From assembly GCA_030654695.1 (NCBI GenBank), contig JAURWY010000006.1, positions 62,001-126,000 of the forward strand: DNA of 64,000 nt, given 5' to 3'. The translations under genes and the position numbers were made by a program. The stretch comes from Polaromonas sp. GTDB lineage: Bacteria; Pseudomonadota; Gammaproteobacteria; Burkholderiales; Burkholderiaceae_C. Below, one piece after another: positions 53,089-61,446 of the stretch (within the stretch, counting starts at the first letter, position 1; each line of letters starts with the position of its first letter). The notes under the pieces were generated by a model that worked only from the letters and a program-made list of their open reading frames with translations, had not been told where the DNA came from and did no database searches.

Positions 53089-53937
53089 TTAAACAAATGC
53101 TTGCAATTTGTCCCCTTGGAGCATGACGCGGTACAGATAGCGGTACTCTTCCGGGTCGTAATCGGCATTGGCTTGGTGCATCACGCTGCGGTTGTCCCAA
53201 ATGACCATGTCGCCGACACGCCACTGATGGCGGTATTCGTATTTGGCTTGGGTGGCGTGTTGGTACAGCTCGTCAATCAAGCCAAAGCCTTCGTCGGCGG
53301 TCATGCCTTCGATGCCCTCCATGCGCCCAGTGTTCAGGTACAGCGCAGGGCGGCCGCTGATGGGGTGCTTGATGACCAAGGGTTGTTCAGAGTGCGGAAT
53401 GTTCGCCATTTCTTCGGGGCTCAGCTTTGCAAAGCTGCGCGGACTTCGGCTGCTTTCATGCACATGCTTGGAGCGCAGCGGTTGGATGGCGGTTTTTTGG
53501 GTCTCTGACAAATCGTCATAAGCCCGCCGTACATCGACAAATTGCGTATCGCCGCCGTAGGACGGAATGTGCACCGCCATCAGGCTAGTGGCCTTGGGAG
53601 GTGCCCTGTCGTTGGAGTGATCGGTGTGGTAGTTTTCGCCGCGCACCTGCAGCTTGCCGTTTTTGCGCGGCAAGTCCTTGGTGGAATTACAGCCGACCAA
53701 GGGATAGTCAGGCAGGACGAACTTTTTGATTTGCTGATCCATCAGGCTACCGAAAATTTCGGCGGCCTGCATGAACTGAGGCGGCGTCAGGGGCTGGTCC
53801 CGAAAGACCAGCACCGCATGTTTTGCAAACAGCTCGTTGAGCTCAGCTCGAGCGGCCGCGCTGACAGGTTGTGTCAGGTCAAGCCCTGACATCTCAGCGC
53901 CGAAAATCGCATTGATTGCGCGTACGGTCAAGCTCAC
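53089..53937 (-). CDS. TauD/TfdA-family Fe(II)/2-oxoglutarate dioxygenase
   Basis: A soluble oxygenase of 282 residues that should couple 2-oxoglutarate decarboxylation to hydroxylation of an organic acid. The iron ligands are HTDHSND (His and Asp) and the distal His in WDNRSVMHQAN, with the 2-oxoglutarate-binding arginine in YRYLYRVMLQG. KHPISGRPALYLN and the length fit the TauD/TfdA family. The start is GTG with AGGAG upstream. It is the last gene of the six-gene catabolic operon, 12 bases after a Bug receptor gene. The substrate cannot be deduced. Confidence 0.9.
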   Translation of the reverse strand: MSLTVRAINAIFGAEMSGLDLTQPVSAAARAELNELFAKHAVLVFRDQPLTPPQFMQAAEIFGSLMDQQIKKFVLPDYPLVGCNSTKDLPRKNGKLQVRGENYHTDHSNDRAPPKATSLMAVHIPSYGGDTQFVDVRRAYDDLSETQKTAIQPLRSKHVHESSRSPRSFAKLSPEEMANIPHSEQPLVIKHPISGRPALYLNTGRMEGIEGMTADEGFGLIDELYQHATQAKYEYRHQWRVGDMVIWDNRSVMHQANADYDPEEYRYLYRVMLQGDKLQAFV

Positions 53938-53949
53938 GGTCGCACTCCT

Positions 53950-54933
53950 TTATTCGATTTTGATGCCGGTTTCGCGGGCGACTTTGGCCCATTTGGCAGT
54001 TTCGTCTGACATGAACTTTTCAAACTCTGGGCGCGACATCGGCATCGGATCTGCGCCTTCGCCGGCAAAACGTTTTTTCATGTCTGGCTCTGCCAGCGCG
54101 GCATTGGCCTCGCGGTTGAATCTGTCAACCACGCTGGTAGGCGTGCCTGCGGGTGCCAGCAAACCCCACCAGTTGCTGACTTCCACGTCGACGCCGGTTT
54201 CTTTCAGCGTGGGGACATCGGGAATCAAGTCGACGCGGCGCTGCCCGGCAACGCCTAAAATTTTGATCTTTCCAGCGCGCAAAAAAGTTTGCATCTGGAT
54301 CAGGCTGCCCAAAGACACGTGCACGTGTCCGGCGGCCAGATCGATCAAAGCCGGTCCACCGCCTTTGTAATGCACGACGGTCAGATCGGCACCCGTGCGC
54401 AGTTTGAACAGCTCAATGGCGAAGTGCTGGAAACTGGCGACACCCGCCGAGCCGAAGTAGACCTTGCCGGGATTTTTTTTCGAGTAGTCGATCAATTCCT
54501 TGATCGAGTTCACGGGCAGGCTGGCGGCCACCACAATCACGCTCGGGCCCATGCCAAGCATGGCCACGGGTGTGAACGACTTGACCGGGTCGTAGGTCAG
54601 CTTCATGACCGATGCATTCATCGTGAAGGTCGACGAAATCAGCAGCAAGGTGTTGCCATCGGCTTCAGCGCGCGCGACCGTGGCAGAGCCGATGGCGCCC
54701 CCGGCCCCCGGCATGTTGTCAACAATCACCGATCGCTTCAGACGGGGAGTGAGCTGCTGAGCCATGGTTCTGCCAACGATGTCGTTGCTGCCACCGGGTG
54801 CGAAGGGAACAATGATGCGAATGGGTTTATCTTGTGCAGCAGCCTGTCCCCCTGGCAGTGCCGTCCCTGCAGCGAGCAAGGCCCCGAGCGTGAGATGGAA
54901 CTGGCGGCGGTTGCCGTGGATGTTGATACGCAT
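53950..54933 (-). CDS. Bug-family (TctC-like) periplasmic solute receptor
   Basis: A 327-residue exported binding protein. The signal RRQFHLTLGALLAAGTALPG ends near QAAAQ. The core begins KPIRIIVPFAPGGSNDIVGR and continues with VIVDNMPGAGGAIGS, VHYKGGGPALIDLAAGHVHV and VPTLKETGVDVEVSNWWGLL, all standard Bug features. AGGAG precedes the ATG at 54933. Such receptors bind mono- or dicarboxylates and other small molecules. No TctA/TctB membrane genes are in the window. Confidence 0.93.
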   Translation of the reverse strand: MRINIHGNRRQFHLTLGALLAAGTALPGGQAAAQDKPIRIIVPFAPGGSNDIVGRTMAQQLTPRLKRSVIVDNMPGAGGAIGSATVARAEADGNTLLLISSTFTMNASVMKLTYDPVKSFTPVAMLGMGPSVIVVAASLPVNSIKELIDYSKKNPGKVYFGSAGVASFQHFAIELFKLRTGADLTVVHYKGGGPALIDLAAGHVHVSLGSLIQMQTFLRAGKIKILGVAGQRRVDLIPDVPTLKETGVDVEVSNWWGLLAPAGTPTSVVDRFNREANAALAEPDMKKRFAGEGADPMPMSRPEFEKFMSDETAKWAKVARETGIKIE

Positions 54934-54953
54934 GGATTTGTCTCCTGGTTGAT

Positions 54954-55913
54954 TTATGTTGTTTTGAAGTCGTACAGCTTGGCGGGGTTGTCGACGAGTA
55001 TTTTTTTCAAAGTGATCGGGTCGTTGACCCATTCGACCAAGCGGTTCAGCGCACGGCCATCGTCGATCGGGTTGAAGGCTTCGACCACATCGCGCTGCCG
55101 CGGCTTGCCCGGTGCCGCACCTGGGTGCGGCCAATCGCTGCCCCACAGCAGGCGGTCAGGGTTGGCGGCGATCAAGGCTTGGGTCACGAGCGCGGCATCG
55201 GCGCAATCAGGCGCGTTTGAAATACGATGTGGCGCTGACAGCTTGACCCAAACCTGACCTTGACGTACCCGTTGCAGCACGGTGTTGAAGTGCGCTTGGT
55301 CTGGCCCGAGTGCTGCCTGCGCGCGGCAAAAATGATCCAGCACCACCGGCACCGAGAGCTGGTCCAGCACGGGTTCAAGAGACGCGAAGACCGTGAGGTT
55401 GGTGTAAATCTGCACATGCCAGCCGAGGTCTTTGACGCGGTCGTGCGCCCACAGCAACTGGCGCGTGGCCATCGCCGGGTCCTGAATACCATCGGTTTCG
55501 AGGTTGATGCGGACACCGCGCACACCAGCATCGTGCATGGCTTGCAGCTGCGCATCGGTGGTCTTTTCGTCGATCACGGCCACACCGCGTCCGCGTCCAC
55601 CGAGCGCCAGCAGGGCATCTACCGTGCAGCTGTTGTCGCTGCCATAAGGGCTGGGATGGACGATGACCACGCGCTCAATACCGAGTTGGTCGTGCAGGCG
55701 CAGCATGTCTTCGAGCCTGGCTTGGCCCGGCGTGTACTGCCGATCTGCTGCCAGCGGGTAGCGGTCCGTTGGCCCGAACACGTGCGTATGGCAGTCGCAG
55801 CTGCCGGCTGGCATCGCAGAATGGGGCGGCTGATGATGAACACCATGAATGGCGGTTGAGGGAGCAGGTGGCGACTGGGGCATGGCGGAAACTTTGATTT
55901 CAGTTTTGAGCAT
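54954..55913 (-). CDS. Amidohydrolase-2 family hydrolase, LigI-like
   Basis: A TIM-barrel hydrolase of 319 residues. SCDCHTHVFGPTDRYPLAAD, ERVVIVHPSPYGSDNSCTVD, GVRGVRINLETDG, VPVVLDHFCRAQ and LLWGSDWPHPG match the amidohydrolase branch that includes 2-pyrone-4,6-dicarboxylate lactonase (LigI). It may open a lactone intermediate for the neighbouring dehydrogenase or aldolase. The start is uncertain: ATG 55913 or 55883; neither has a ribosome site and the conserved domain begins about residue 34. It lies between the hydroxyacid dehydrogenase and Bug genes. Confidence 0.88.
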   Translation of the reverse strand: MLKTEIKVSAMPQSPPAPSTAIHGVHHQPPHSAMPAGSCDCHTHVFGPTDRYPLAADRQYTPGQARLEDMLRLHDQLGIERVVIVHPSPYGSDNSCTVDALLALGGRGRGVAVIDEKTTDAQLQAMHDAGVRGVRINLETDGIQDPAMATRQLLWAHDRVKDLGWHVQIYTNLTVFASLEPVLDQLSVPVVLDHFCRAQAALGPDQAHFNTVLQRVRQGQVWVKLSAPHRISNAPDCADAALVTQALIAANPDRLLWGSDWPHPGAAPGKPRQRDVVEAFNPIDDGRALNRLVEWVNDPITLKKILVDNPAKLYDFKTT

Positions 55914-55941
55914 GAGGGCGGCGGTGCTGCTTGGCGGCAGA

Positions 55942-56928
55942 TCAGTTGACGCAATTGGCGGGCGGTTTGCCTTGCAGCACGTCGATGACTTGTTGCGCCA
56001 CTTGCAAGGCGCTTCTCTCTTGGGTTTCGTGCGTGCCGCCAGCGGCGTGGGGTGTCGCCACCAAGTTTTCCAATTGCAGCAGCGGATAGTCAGCCGGCGG
56101 CGGCTCGACCTCAAAAACATCCAGACCCGCGCCAAACAGATGGCCGCTGGACATCGATTCAAAGAGCGCTTGCTCGTCAACAATACCGCCACGCGAAACA
56201 TTGATGAGGATGGCGTTTTTCTTCATCAGAGCCAATTCTTTGCGGCCCATCATGTGCTGACTTTCAGCGGACAGTGGCAGGTGCAAGGTCAGCACATCCA
56301 CTTGCGGCAGCATCTCGTGCAGGTTGGCCACGCGGGTATGCGGCAGATCGCTCCAATGGTCTGCCGGGCTGCGCGGCGCGTACGTCAGCAACTTGGCGTC
56401 AAAAGCGCCCAGCCATTTTTTGGCGACGGATTTTCCGATGTTGCCCATGCCGACGATGCCAACGGTTTTGCCTTGTAGTTCAATGCCCAGATGCTGCGGC
56501 CTGACGATCTCGGCACCCGCGCGCAGCATGCGGTCAAAGCGTGACACGCGGCGTGCAACGCTAAGTGCCAATGCAAAAGCCATTTCGGCCACCGCTTCGC
56601 TGTTCACACCCGGGGTTCGGCATACCGGAATGCCGCGCGCTCTGGCGGCATCTAAGGCAATCGTGTCGTAGCCAACGCCTTGCTTGCAAATCACCTTGAC
56701 ATGTTGCGCACGGGCGAGTTGCTCTGGCGTGATCGGCGTCATGCGGACCATCACGCCGTCGGCATTTTCTGGCCAGTTGTGGATGGCGGGGTCAGGCCAG
56801 CAGACCACATCGGCGTGTTGTCGGGCCAGTGCCACGCCGGCCTCATGGAAGGCATCGAGAATGTAGATCTTGGGGCGCGCTACACCGGTAGAGGAGTCTG
56901 CCGAAGGTTTTGTCGTCGCCAAGCTCAT
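55942..56928 (-). CDS. D-isomer-specific 2-hydroxyacid dehydrogenase
   Basis: An NAD(P)-dependent dehydrogenase of 328 residues reducing or oxidising a 2-hydroxy/2-oxo acid. The cofactor motif GIVGMGNIGKSVAKKWLG is at about 153-170. Catalytic residues are Arg in INVSRGGIVDE, Glu in DVFEVEPP and His in ATPHAAGGTHE. Segment CKQGVGYDTIALDAARARGI and RTPGVNSEAVAEMA are typical. Its ATG overlaps the end of the Bug gene as ATGA. Confidence 0.92.
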   Translation of the reverse strand: MSLATTKPSADSSTGVARPKIYILDAFHEAGVALARQHADVVCWPDPAIHNWPENADGVMVRMTPITPEQLARAQHVKVICKQGVGYDTIALDAARARGIPVCRTPGVNSEAVAEMAFALALSVARRVSRFDRMLRAGAEIVRPQHLGIELQGKTVGIVGMGNIGKSVAKKWLGAFDAKLLTYAPRSPADHWSDLPHTRVANLHEMLPQVDVLTLHLPLSAESQHMMGRKELALMKKNAILINVSRGGIVDEQALFESMSSGHLFGAGLDVFEVEPPPADYPLLQLENLVATPHAAGGTHETQERSALQVAQQVIDVLQGKPPANCVN

Positions 56929-57932
56929 TGCTTGGCGATCTTGGCTTTTTCGATGACGTCACGCCACCAAGCAATGTCTTTCTTTAGCAGCGCTGTCATT
57001 TGCTCGGGCGTGTTGCCGCGGGCGATCACGCCGAGGTCGAGGAACTTCTGACGGATGTCGTGTTGCGCAACGGCGGCATTTATCTCCGTGCTCAGCTTGG
57101 CGATCACTTCGCGCGGTGTGCGAGCTGGGACGGCAATGCCGTTCCAACCCGCAATTTCATAATTCGGCAGACCGCTTTCGGCAATCGTCGGCACGTTCGG
57201 CAGGCTCGGGAAGCGCTGTGCTTCGGTCACACCCAGCACGCGCATCGTGCCGGCTTTGGTATGCGGGATCACCGGCGCAATGGTTTCAAAAATTGCTTGC
57301 ACGTCACCGGCGCGCAATGCGCGAACGACATCGGCCGAGGTTTTGTAAGGCACGATGGTGGCCTCAATGCCCGCCATGGAGCGAAAGACTTCAGCTGCTA
57401 AAAACTGCGCACTTCCAACAGAAATGGTGCCGATGAACAGCTTGCCCGGGTTGGCTTTGGCGTCCGCGATCAACCCGCGTGTGTCGGTGATGCTGGACTT
57501 GTTGTCGACTGCCAAGGCAAAGCCTAAGGTGCCAATGAGTGAGACCATTTCGAAGTCTTTGACCGGGTCAAAGGGCAGCGACTTGAACAGCGATGGCGTC
57601 ATGGCGAAATTGCCAGCCGCGATGAAGTTCAAGGTGTAGCCGTCGGCTGGCGCCTGCTGCGCCACTTGCGAGGCGACGATGCCGCCCGCGCTGGGCCGGT
57701 TGTCGATGACAAATGGTTGACCGGTTTTCTCCACCAACTTTTGCGCGACCAAGCGCACGGTCAAATCGCCGGTGCCGCCAGGGCCATAGCCCACCATCAC
57801 TTTGACCGGCCGGTTGGGATACGGCTCGGCGGCGCTTTGTGCGTGGCTCCAACTGCTCGCCATCCATCCCAGCGCAAGCGTTGCGATGGAGGTCCAAGCT
57901 TTTCGGTTTGTCTCTTTGATTATTTTTTTCAT
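56925..57932 (-). CDS. Bug-family (TctC-like) periplasmic solute receptor
   Basis: A 335-residue exported receptor, second in the operon. The n-region MKKIIKETNRKAWTS leads to the hydrophobic signal ATLALGWMASSWSHAQS. The mature part starts YPNRPVKVMVGYGPGGTGDL, with VIDNRPSAGGIVASQVAQ, VPYKTSADVVRALRAGDVQA and VPTIAESGLPNYEIAGWNGI. The ATG at 57932 is preferred over a TTG three codons earlier. It is only distantly similar to the neighbouring Bug protein, so they probably bind different ligands. Confidence 0.92.
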   Translation of the reverse strand: MKKIIKETNRKAWTSIATLALGWMASSWSHAQSAAEPYPNRPVKVMVGYGPGGTGDLTVRLVAQKLVEKTGQPFVIDNRPSAGGIVASQVAQQAPADGYTLNFIAAGNFAMTPSLFKSLPFDPVKDFEMVSLIGTLGFALAVDNKSSITDTRGLIADAKANPGKLFIGTISVGSAQFLAAEVFRSMAGIEATIVPYKTSADVVRALRAGDVQAIFETIAPVIPHTKAGTMRVLGVTEAQRFPSLPNVPTIAESGLPNYEIAGWNGIAVPARTPREVIAKLSTEINAAVAQHDIRQKFLDLGVIARGNTPEQMTALLKKDIAWWRDVIEKAKIAKQ

Positions 57933-57980
57933 GAATTTCAACTTTCAGGCCAAAGGTCAAGCGACATCCAACGACGTAAC

Positions 57981-58772
57981 TCAAACGTCGAAAGGTGGGA
58001 AGCTGGACGAACCCGCCTCGGCCCACAGTAGGCGGATCATCGCGGGCCATTCGAGCTCGCCATACGGCCGGCGCGTGCCGGGTTGGTAAAGGTGCGCCGT
58101 GTGCTGCAAAACTTCTTCAGTAGGAAGCGTCAGGCCGGTGCCGGCAGCCATCGCATCAACCTGAGCGCGGCAAGACATTTCGAGTTGATACATCGTGTTG
58201 AAAGCCTGCGCCACACTCGGGCCGCAGGTCAGCAAGCCGTGGTTGCGCAAAATCATGGCGGTGTGTGGGCCGAGATCTTTCACCAACCGCACGCGTTCAG
58301 CAAGGTCGATGGCCGGGCCCTCAAAGTCGTGATAGCCCAAGTGATTGTGAAAACGAATCGAGGTCTGCGTCATCGGCAGCAGCCCACACGCCATACTGGC
58401 CACCGCCATGCCAGCCCGGCTGTGGGTGTGAATCACGCAGTGCACATCTGGACGCGCCTCATGGATCGCACCGTGAATCACATAGCCCGACTTGTTGATG
58501 CCGTAGTCGGTGTCTGGTTTTGACAAAATGTTGCCTGCCAAGTCGATTTTGGCCAAGCTGGAGGCCGTGATTTCTTTGTAAAGCAGTCCGTACAAATTGA
58601 TCAGCAAGTGGTCGGTGCCGGGGATGCTGGCCGTGATGTGGTTGTAGATCAAGTCGGTCATGCCAAACTTGTCGACCAGCCGGTAGCAGGCTGCGAGTTC
58701 TACCCGTGTGGCCCATTCTTCAGGGCTGACGTCGTCGCGAACACTTTTGAAATCGGTGGCGTAATTGGGCAT
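57981..58772 (-). CDS. Class II aldolase/adducin-family protein
   Basis: A 263-residue zinc aldolase-fold protein. YRLVDKFGMTDLIYNHITAS, HCVIHTHSRAGMAVASM with the HxH zinc site and ILRNHGLLTCGPSVAQAF with the third histidine are diagnostic. Relatives are fuculose-phosphate aldolases, 4-hydroxy-3-methyl-type decarboxylases and 3-oxo-tetronate-4-phosphate decarboxylases. As first intact gene of the operon it probably cleaves or decarboxylates a hydroxy acid intermediate. The ATG has no strong ribosome site. Confidence 0.9.
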   Translation of the reverse strand: MPNYATDFKSVRDDVSPEEWATRVELAACYRLVDKFGMTDLIYNHITASIPGTDHLLINLYGLLYKEITASSLAKIDLAGNILSKPDTDYGINKSGYVIHGAIHEARPDVHCVIHTHSRAGMAVASMACGLLPMTQTSIRFHNHLGYHDFEGPAIDLAERVRLVKDLGPHTAMILRNHGLLTCGPSVAQAFNTMYQLEMSCRAQVDAMAAGTGLTLPTEEVLQHTAHLYQPGTRRPYGELEWPAMIRLLWAEAGSSSFPPFDV

Positions 58773-58910
58773 GTGCGGACTTTATGAGTTGTGTCGTGGT
58801 GACGGTGAACAGCCATTAAATTTTTTAAAACCCGCGCATGTTACGGCTAAAACGTGCGGGAGCCAATCTGGTTTACGCTGGTGGACAGCCAGAAAACAAG
58901 GGCCTACACA

Positions 58911-59529
58911 TCATTTTTCCCGCGATATCAGTCCCAGCGTGCGAGCGACATCGGGCTCGTGCAGGGGAATGCTGACCAACGTCGGGTGTCCTTGCTGCGG
59001 CATCGCCAGACGCGGCACCACGCCGACACCTAAACCGGCCTCGATCAAACTGACCATCGCGGGCACGACTTGCTCTGGGCCAGCGCCATGTCAATCAGCA
59101 GTCGGTTGCCGCTGCCTTGCGCTAGGGTGATGTAGCTGTGTTCGCCGAGTTCGTCCCAGCGAATTTTTCTCTTTTTGGCCAGCGGGTGGTCTTTGGTGCA
59201 GGCCACCACAAAGGGGTCTTGCAGCACCGGTTCGAACTCTATGTCGGCTTCTTGTGCGCCGATGTAGGTGAGCCCAAAATCGGCTTCACCGCGCAGCACA
59301 TTGAGCAAAATATCGAAAGACGATTCGTCAATCACACGGATACGAATGCCGGGATATTTACGGTGGTACGTACGCAACACACCCGGTAAAAAATAGGCCA
59401 CGGCCGACGGCACGCAGGCGATCGTGACTTCACCAGAGATGTGTTCAGCGACGTCGCTGATGCCGAGCAGGGCGCTGTCTAGCTCGTTCAAAACGCTGCG
59501 CGCTTAAGGTCGGCTGAATCAAAATTCAT
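58911..59529 (-). pseudogene. Decayed LysR-type regulator gene
   Basis: Three pieces of one LysR protein lie in two broken junctions. The ATG at 59529 gives MNFDSADLK and then a stop. A different frame continues ARSVLNELDSALLG with the effector domain (VTIACVPSAVAYFLPGVLRT, LAQGSGNRLLIDMALAQ) to a stop at 59045. A third frame from 59072 continues QVVPAMVSLIEAGLG and VPRLAMPQQGHPTLVSI to GLISREK and a stop at 58911. The HTH region (about 75 codons) is deleted, and about a dozen codons are missing at the second junction. It cannot bind DNA. It is divergent from the LDH2 gene and upstream of the catabolic operon it probably once regulated. Confidence 0.85.
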
Positions 59530-59563
59530 GCGTTTACGACAACAATAGATGGAATATTTGCAC

Positions 59564-59592
59564 TTTACACGCACGCATTGACTTTCGATAAT
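59564..59592 (+). promoter_or_regulatory. Promoter of the LDH2-type dehydrogenase unit
   Basis: TTTACA (59564-59569) and GATAAT (59587-59592) separated by 17 bases form a good sigma-70 promoter. Transcription would start near 59599, which excludes the TTG at 59578 as a start and supports the TTG at 59617 with its AGAAAGA site at 59604-59610. Confidence 0.65.
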
Positions 59593-59616
59593 CGCGCTTT
59601 TAGAGAAAGAATTCCT

Positions 59617-60669
59617 TTGAATACTCGTGCCAATGACCCGATCCGGGTGCCTGAATCTGAACTCACCCAACTCGGCATCAAAGCCTTTCAGGGGCTCGGT
59701 TTGTCGCTGGCGGATGCCCAAGACGTTTGCCGCATTTTGGTCATGGCCGATCTGTTCGGTCTTTCCACTCACGGCCTGAGCCGGGTCGAGTCGTACGGTG
59801 AGCGCTTGTTGATCAAAGGCATCAACCCCGGTGCTCAGATCAAGGTTGAGCGCTTGGCACCGGCCATGGTCCGGGTCGATGGTGACAACGGCGTGGGCCC
59901 TTTGGTCGGTCTGCGTGCGCTGGAGGCGGCCATGCAAGTCGCCGGTGAATGCGGTATCGGCATCGCTTTCGCGCGCGGCAGCAATCACTTTGGACCGATC
60001 TCTCCCTATTCGCTGATGGCGGCTGAGGCGGGCTTTGCGTCCATCATCGGCAGCAACGCGACCACCACCATTGCCCCTTGGGGCGGCACGGATGCGCGTC
60101 TGGGCAACAGCCCCTTGGGCTTTGGCGTGCCGAACCCCGGCGGCGCGCCATTCTTGTTGGACATGGCCATGAGCGTGGTGGCTAGAGCCAAGATTCGCAA
60201 TGCGTTCAAGCGTGGCGAGAGCATTCCTGCCACCTGGGCGACGGACAAACAAGGTTTGCCGACCAGCGACCCGGCGCAAGCGCTCGACGGATTTTTACTG
60301 CCGATCGGTGGCCACAAGGGTTACGGCTTGGCGCTGTTGGTTGATTTGTTCGCCGGTCTGCTGTCGAACGCGGCCTACCTGACGCACGTCAAGTCCTGGG
60401 TTGACGCGCCTGACGAGCCGCAGAACCTCGGCCACTTTTTCATCCTCATCAACACCCGCTTGCTCGGCTCGACCGCTTGGCTCACCGAGCGCATGAATGA
60501 CTTCGCCGCCATCTTGCATGGCAGCCCCGCCGCAGAAGACGGCAAGCCGGTGCTGGTGCCTGGCGAAATCGAACTGGCCAAGATGAAAGACCAGCGTGAG
60601 CACGGCATTCACATGCCGGCTGACGTCATGGCCTTGCTGCACAAGCATGCTGCGAATGCGTCAGCTTGA
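59617..60669 (+). CDS. LDH2/malate dehydrogenase-type NAD(P)-dependent oxidoreductase
   Basis: A soluble dehydrogenase of 350 residues of the malate/L-lactate (LDH2, YlbC-like) family, which oxidises 2-hydroxyacids, ureidoglycolate or related compounds. Motifs: MADLFGLSTHGLSRV, VDGDNGVGPLVGLRAL, IAFARGSNHFGPISPYSLMA, TTTIAPWGGTDARLGNSPLG and LPIGGHKGYGLALLVDLFAG. The catalytic His is in SNHFG. The start is TTG at 59617, set by the upstream promoter and ribosome site; no ATG is available. It leads the plus-strand unit. Confidence 0.9.
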   Translation: MNTRANDPIRVPESELTQLGIKAFQGLGLSLADAQDVCRILVMADLFGLSTHGLSRVESYGERLLIKGINPGAQIKVERLAPAMVRVDGDNGVGPLVGLRALEAAMQVAGECGIGIAFARGSNHFGPISPYSLMAAEAGFASIIGSNATTTIAPWGGTDARLGNSPLGFGVPNPGGAPFLLDMAMSVVARAKIRNAFKRGESIPATWATDKQGLPTSDPAQALDGFLLPIGGHKGYGLALLVDLFAGLLSNAAYLTHVKSWVDAPDEPQNLGHFFILINTRLLGSTAWLTERMNDFAAILHGSPAAEDGKPVLVPGEIELAKMKDQREHGIHMPADVMALLHKHAANASA

Positions 60670-60704
60670 GGCCCACAATAAATCAACTACAGAAACGACG
60701 AATC

Positions 60705-61442
60705 ATGACATTCAGTGCAGCCGTGAAGAGCGCTTTGACACCCACCGGACGCTTGCGTGCGTCGATTAATTTGGGCAATCCTATTCTCGCGAACCGCAAC
60801 GTTGCCGGTTTGCCTGTGGGCGTCTCCATTGATCTGGCGCGTGAGTTGGCGCGCCGGCTCGGTGTCGAGTCCGAGCTAATGGTCTCCGAGTCAGCCGGAA
60901 AGTCCGTCGACATCGTCAACGCCGACCAAGCCGACATCGGTTTTTTCGCCATCGACCCCGTGCGCGGGCAGGGTATTTTGTTCACTGCGGCTTACGTCTT
61001 GATCGAAGGCAGTTACTTGGTGTGCGATGCCTCGCCTTTGCAGCGCAACGAAGAAGTCGACAGCGCCGCGCACCGCGTCACCGTCGGCAAGGGCAGTGCC
61101 TACGACCTGTATTTGACGCGTTCCTTGAAGGCCGCGGAGATCGTCCGTGCGGTCAGCTCGCCGGCCGTGGTGGACACCTTTTTAGCCAATGGTGATGAGG
61201 TCGCTGCAGGCGTTAAGCAGCAGCTTGAAGCAGATGCCAAGCGCTTGCCAGGCCTGCGACTGTTGCCGGGCCGCTTCATGGTCATCGAACAAGCGATGGG
61301 TGTCCCCAAAACGCGCGGCGAAGCTGCTCAAGCGTACGTCGCGGCCTTTGTGGAAGACATGAAAGCCAGCGGCTTTGTGGCTGAGTCTTTGGCTCGGCAC
61401 CGTATTGAAGGTGCTGCTGTAGCGCCTTTATTTTTGAATTGA
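60705..61442 (+). CDS. Solute-binding protein family 3 domain protein without signal peptide
   Basis: A 245-residue protein with the fold of amino acid-type periplasmic receptors: PTGRLRASINLGNPILA, GVSIDLARELARRLGVESEL, VNADQADIGFFAIDP, FTAAYVLIEGSYLV and RVTVGKGSAYDLYLTR. However the N terminus MTFSAAVKSALTPTG has no hydrophobic signal, and the 36-base gap upstream offers no better start. It may be a cytoplasmic sensor or enzyme-like protein. The next gene follows after four bases, so it is tightly linked to the dehydrogenase below. Confidence 0.82.
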   Translation: MTFSAAVKSALTPTGRLRASINLGNPILANRNVAGLPVGVSIDLARELARRLGVESELMVSESAGKSVDIVNADQADIGFFAIDPVRGQGILFTAAYVLIEGSYLVCDASPLQRNEEVDSAAHRVTVGKGSAYDLYLTRSLKAAEIVRAVSSPAVVDTFLANGDEVAAGVKQQLEADAKRLPGLRLLPGRFMVIEQAMGVPKTRGEAAQAYVAAFVEDMKASGFVAESLARHRIEGAAVAPLFLN

Positions 61443-61446
61443 TCTC

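Noticed and set aside
59488..60279. Minus-strand frame ending in MNFDSADLKRAAF
   Set aside because: Only its last 13 codons are meaningful, as the start of the decayed LysR gene; the rest is antisense to the LDH2-type gene.
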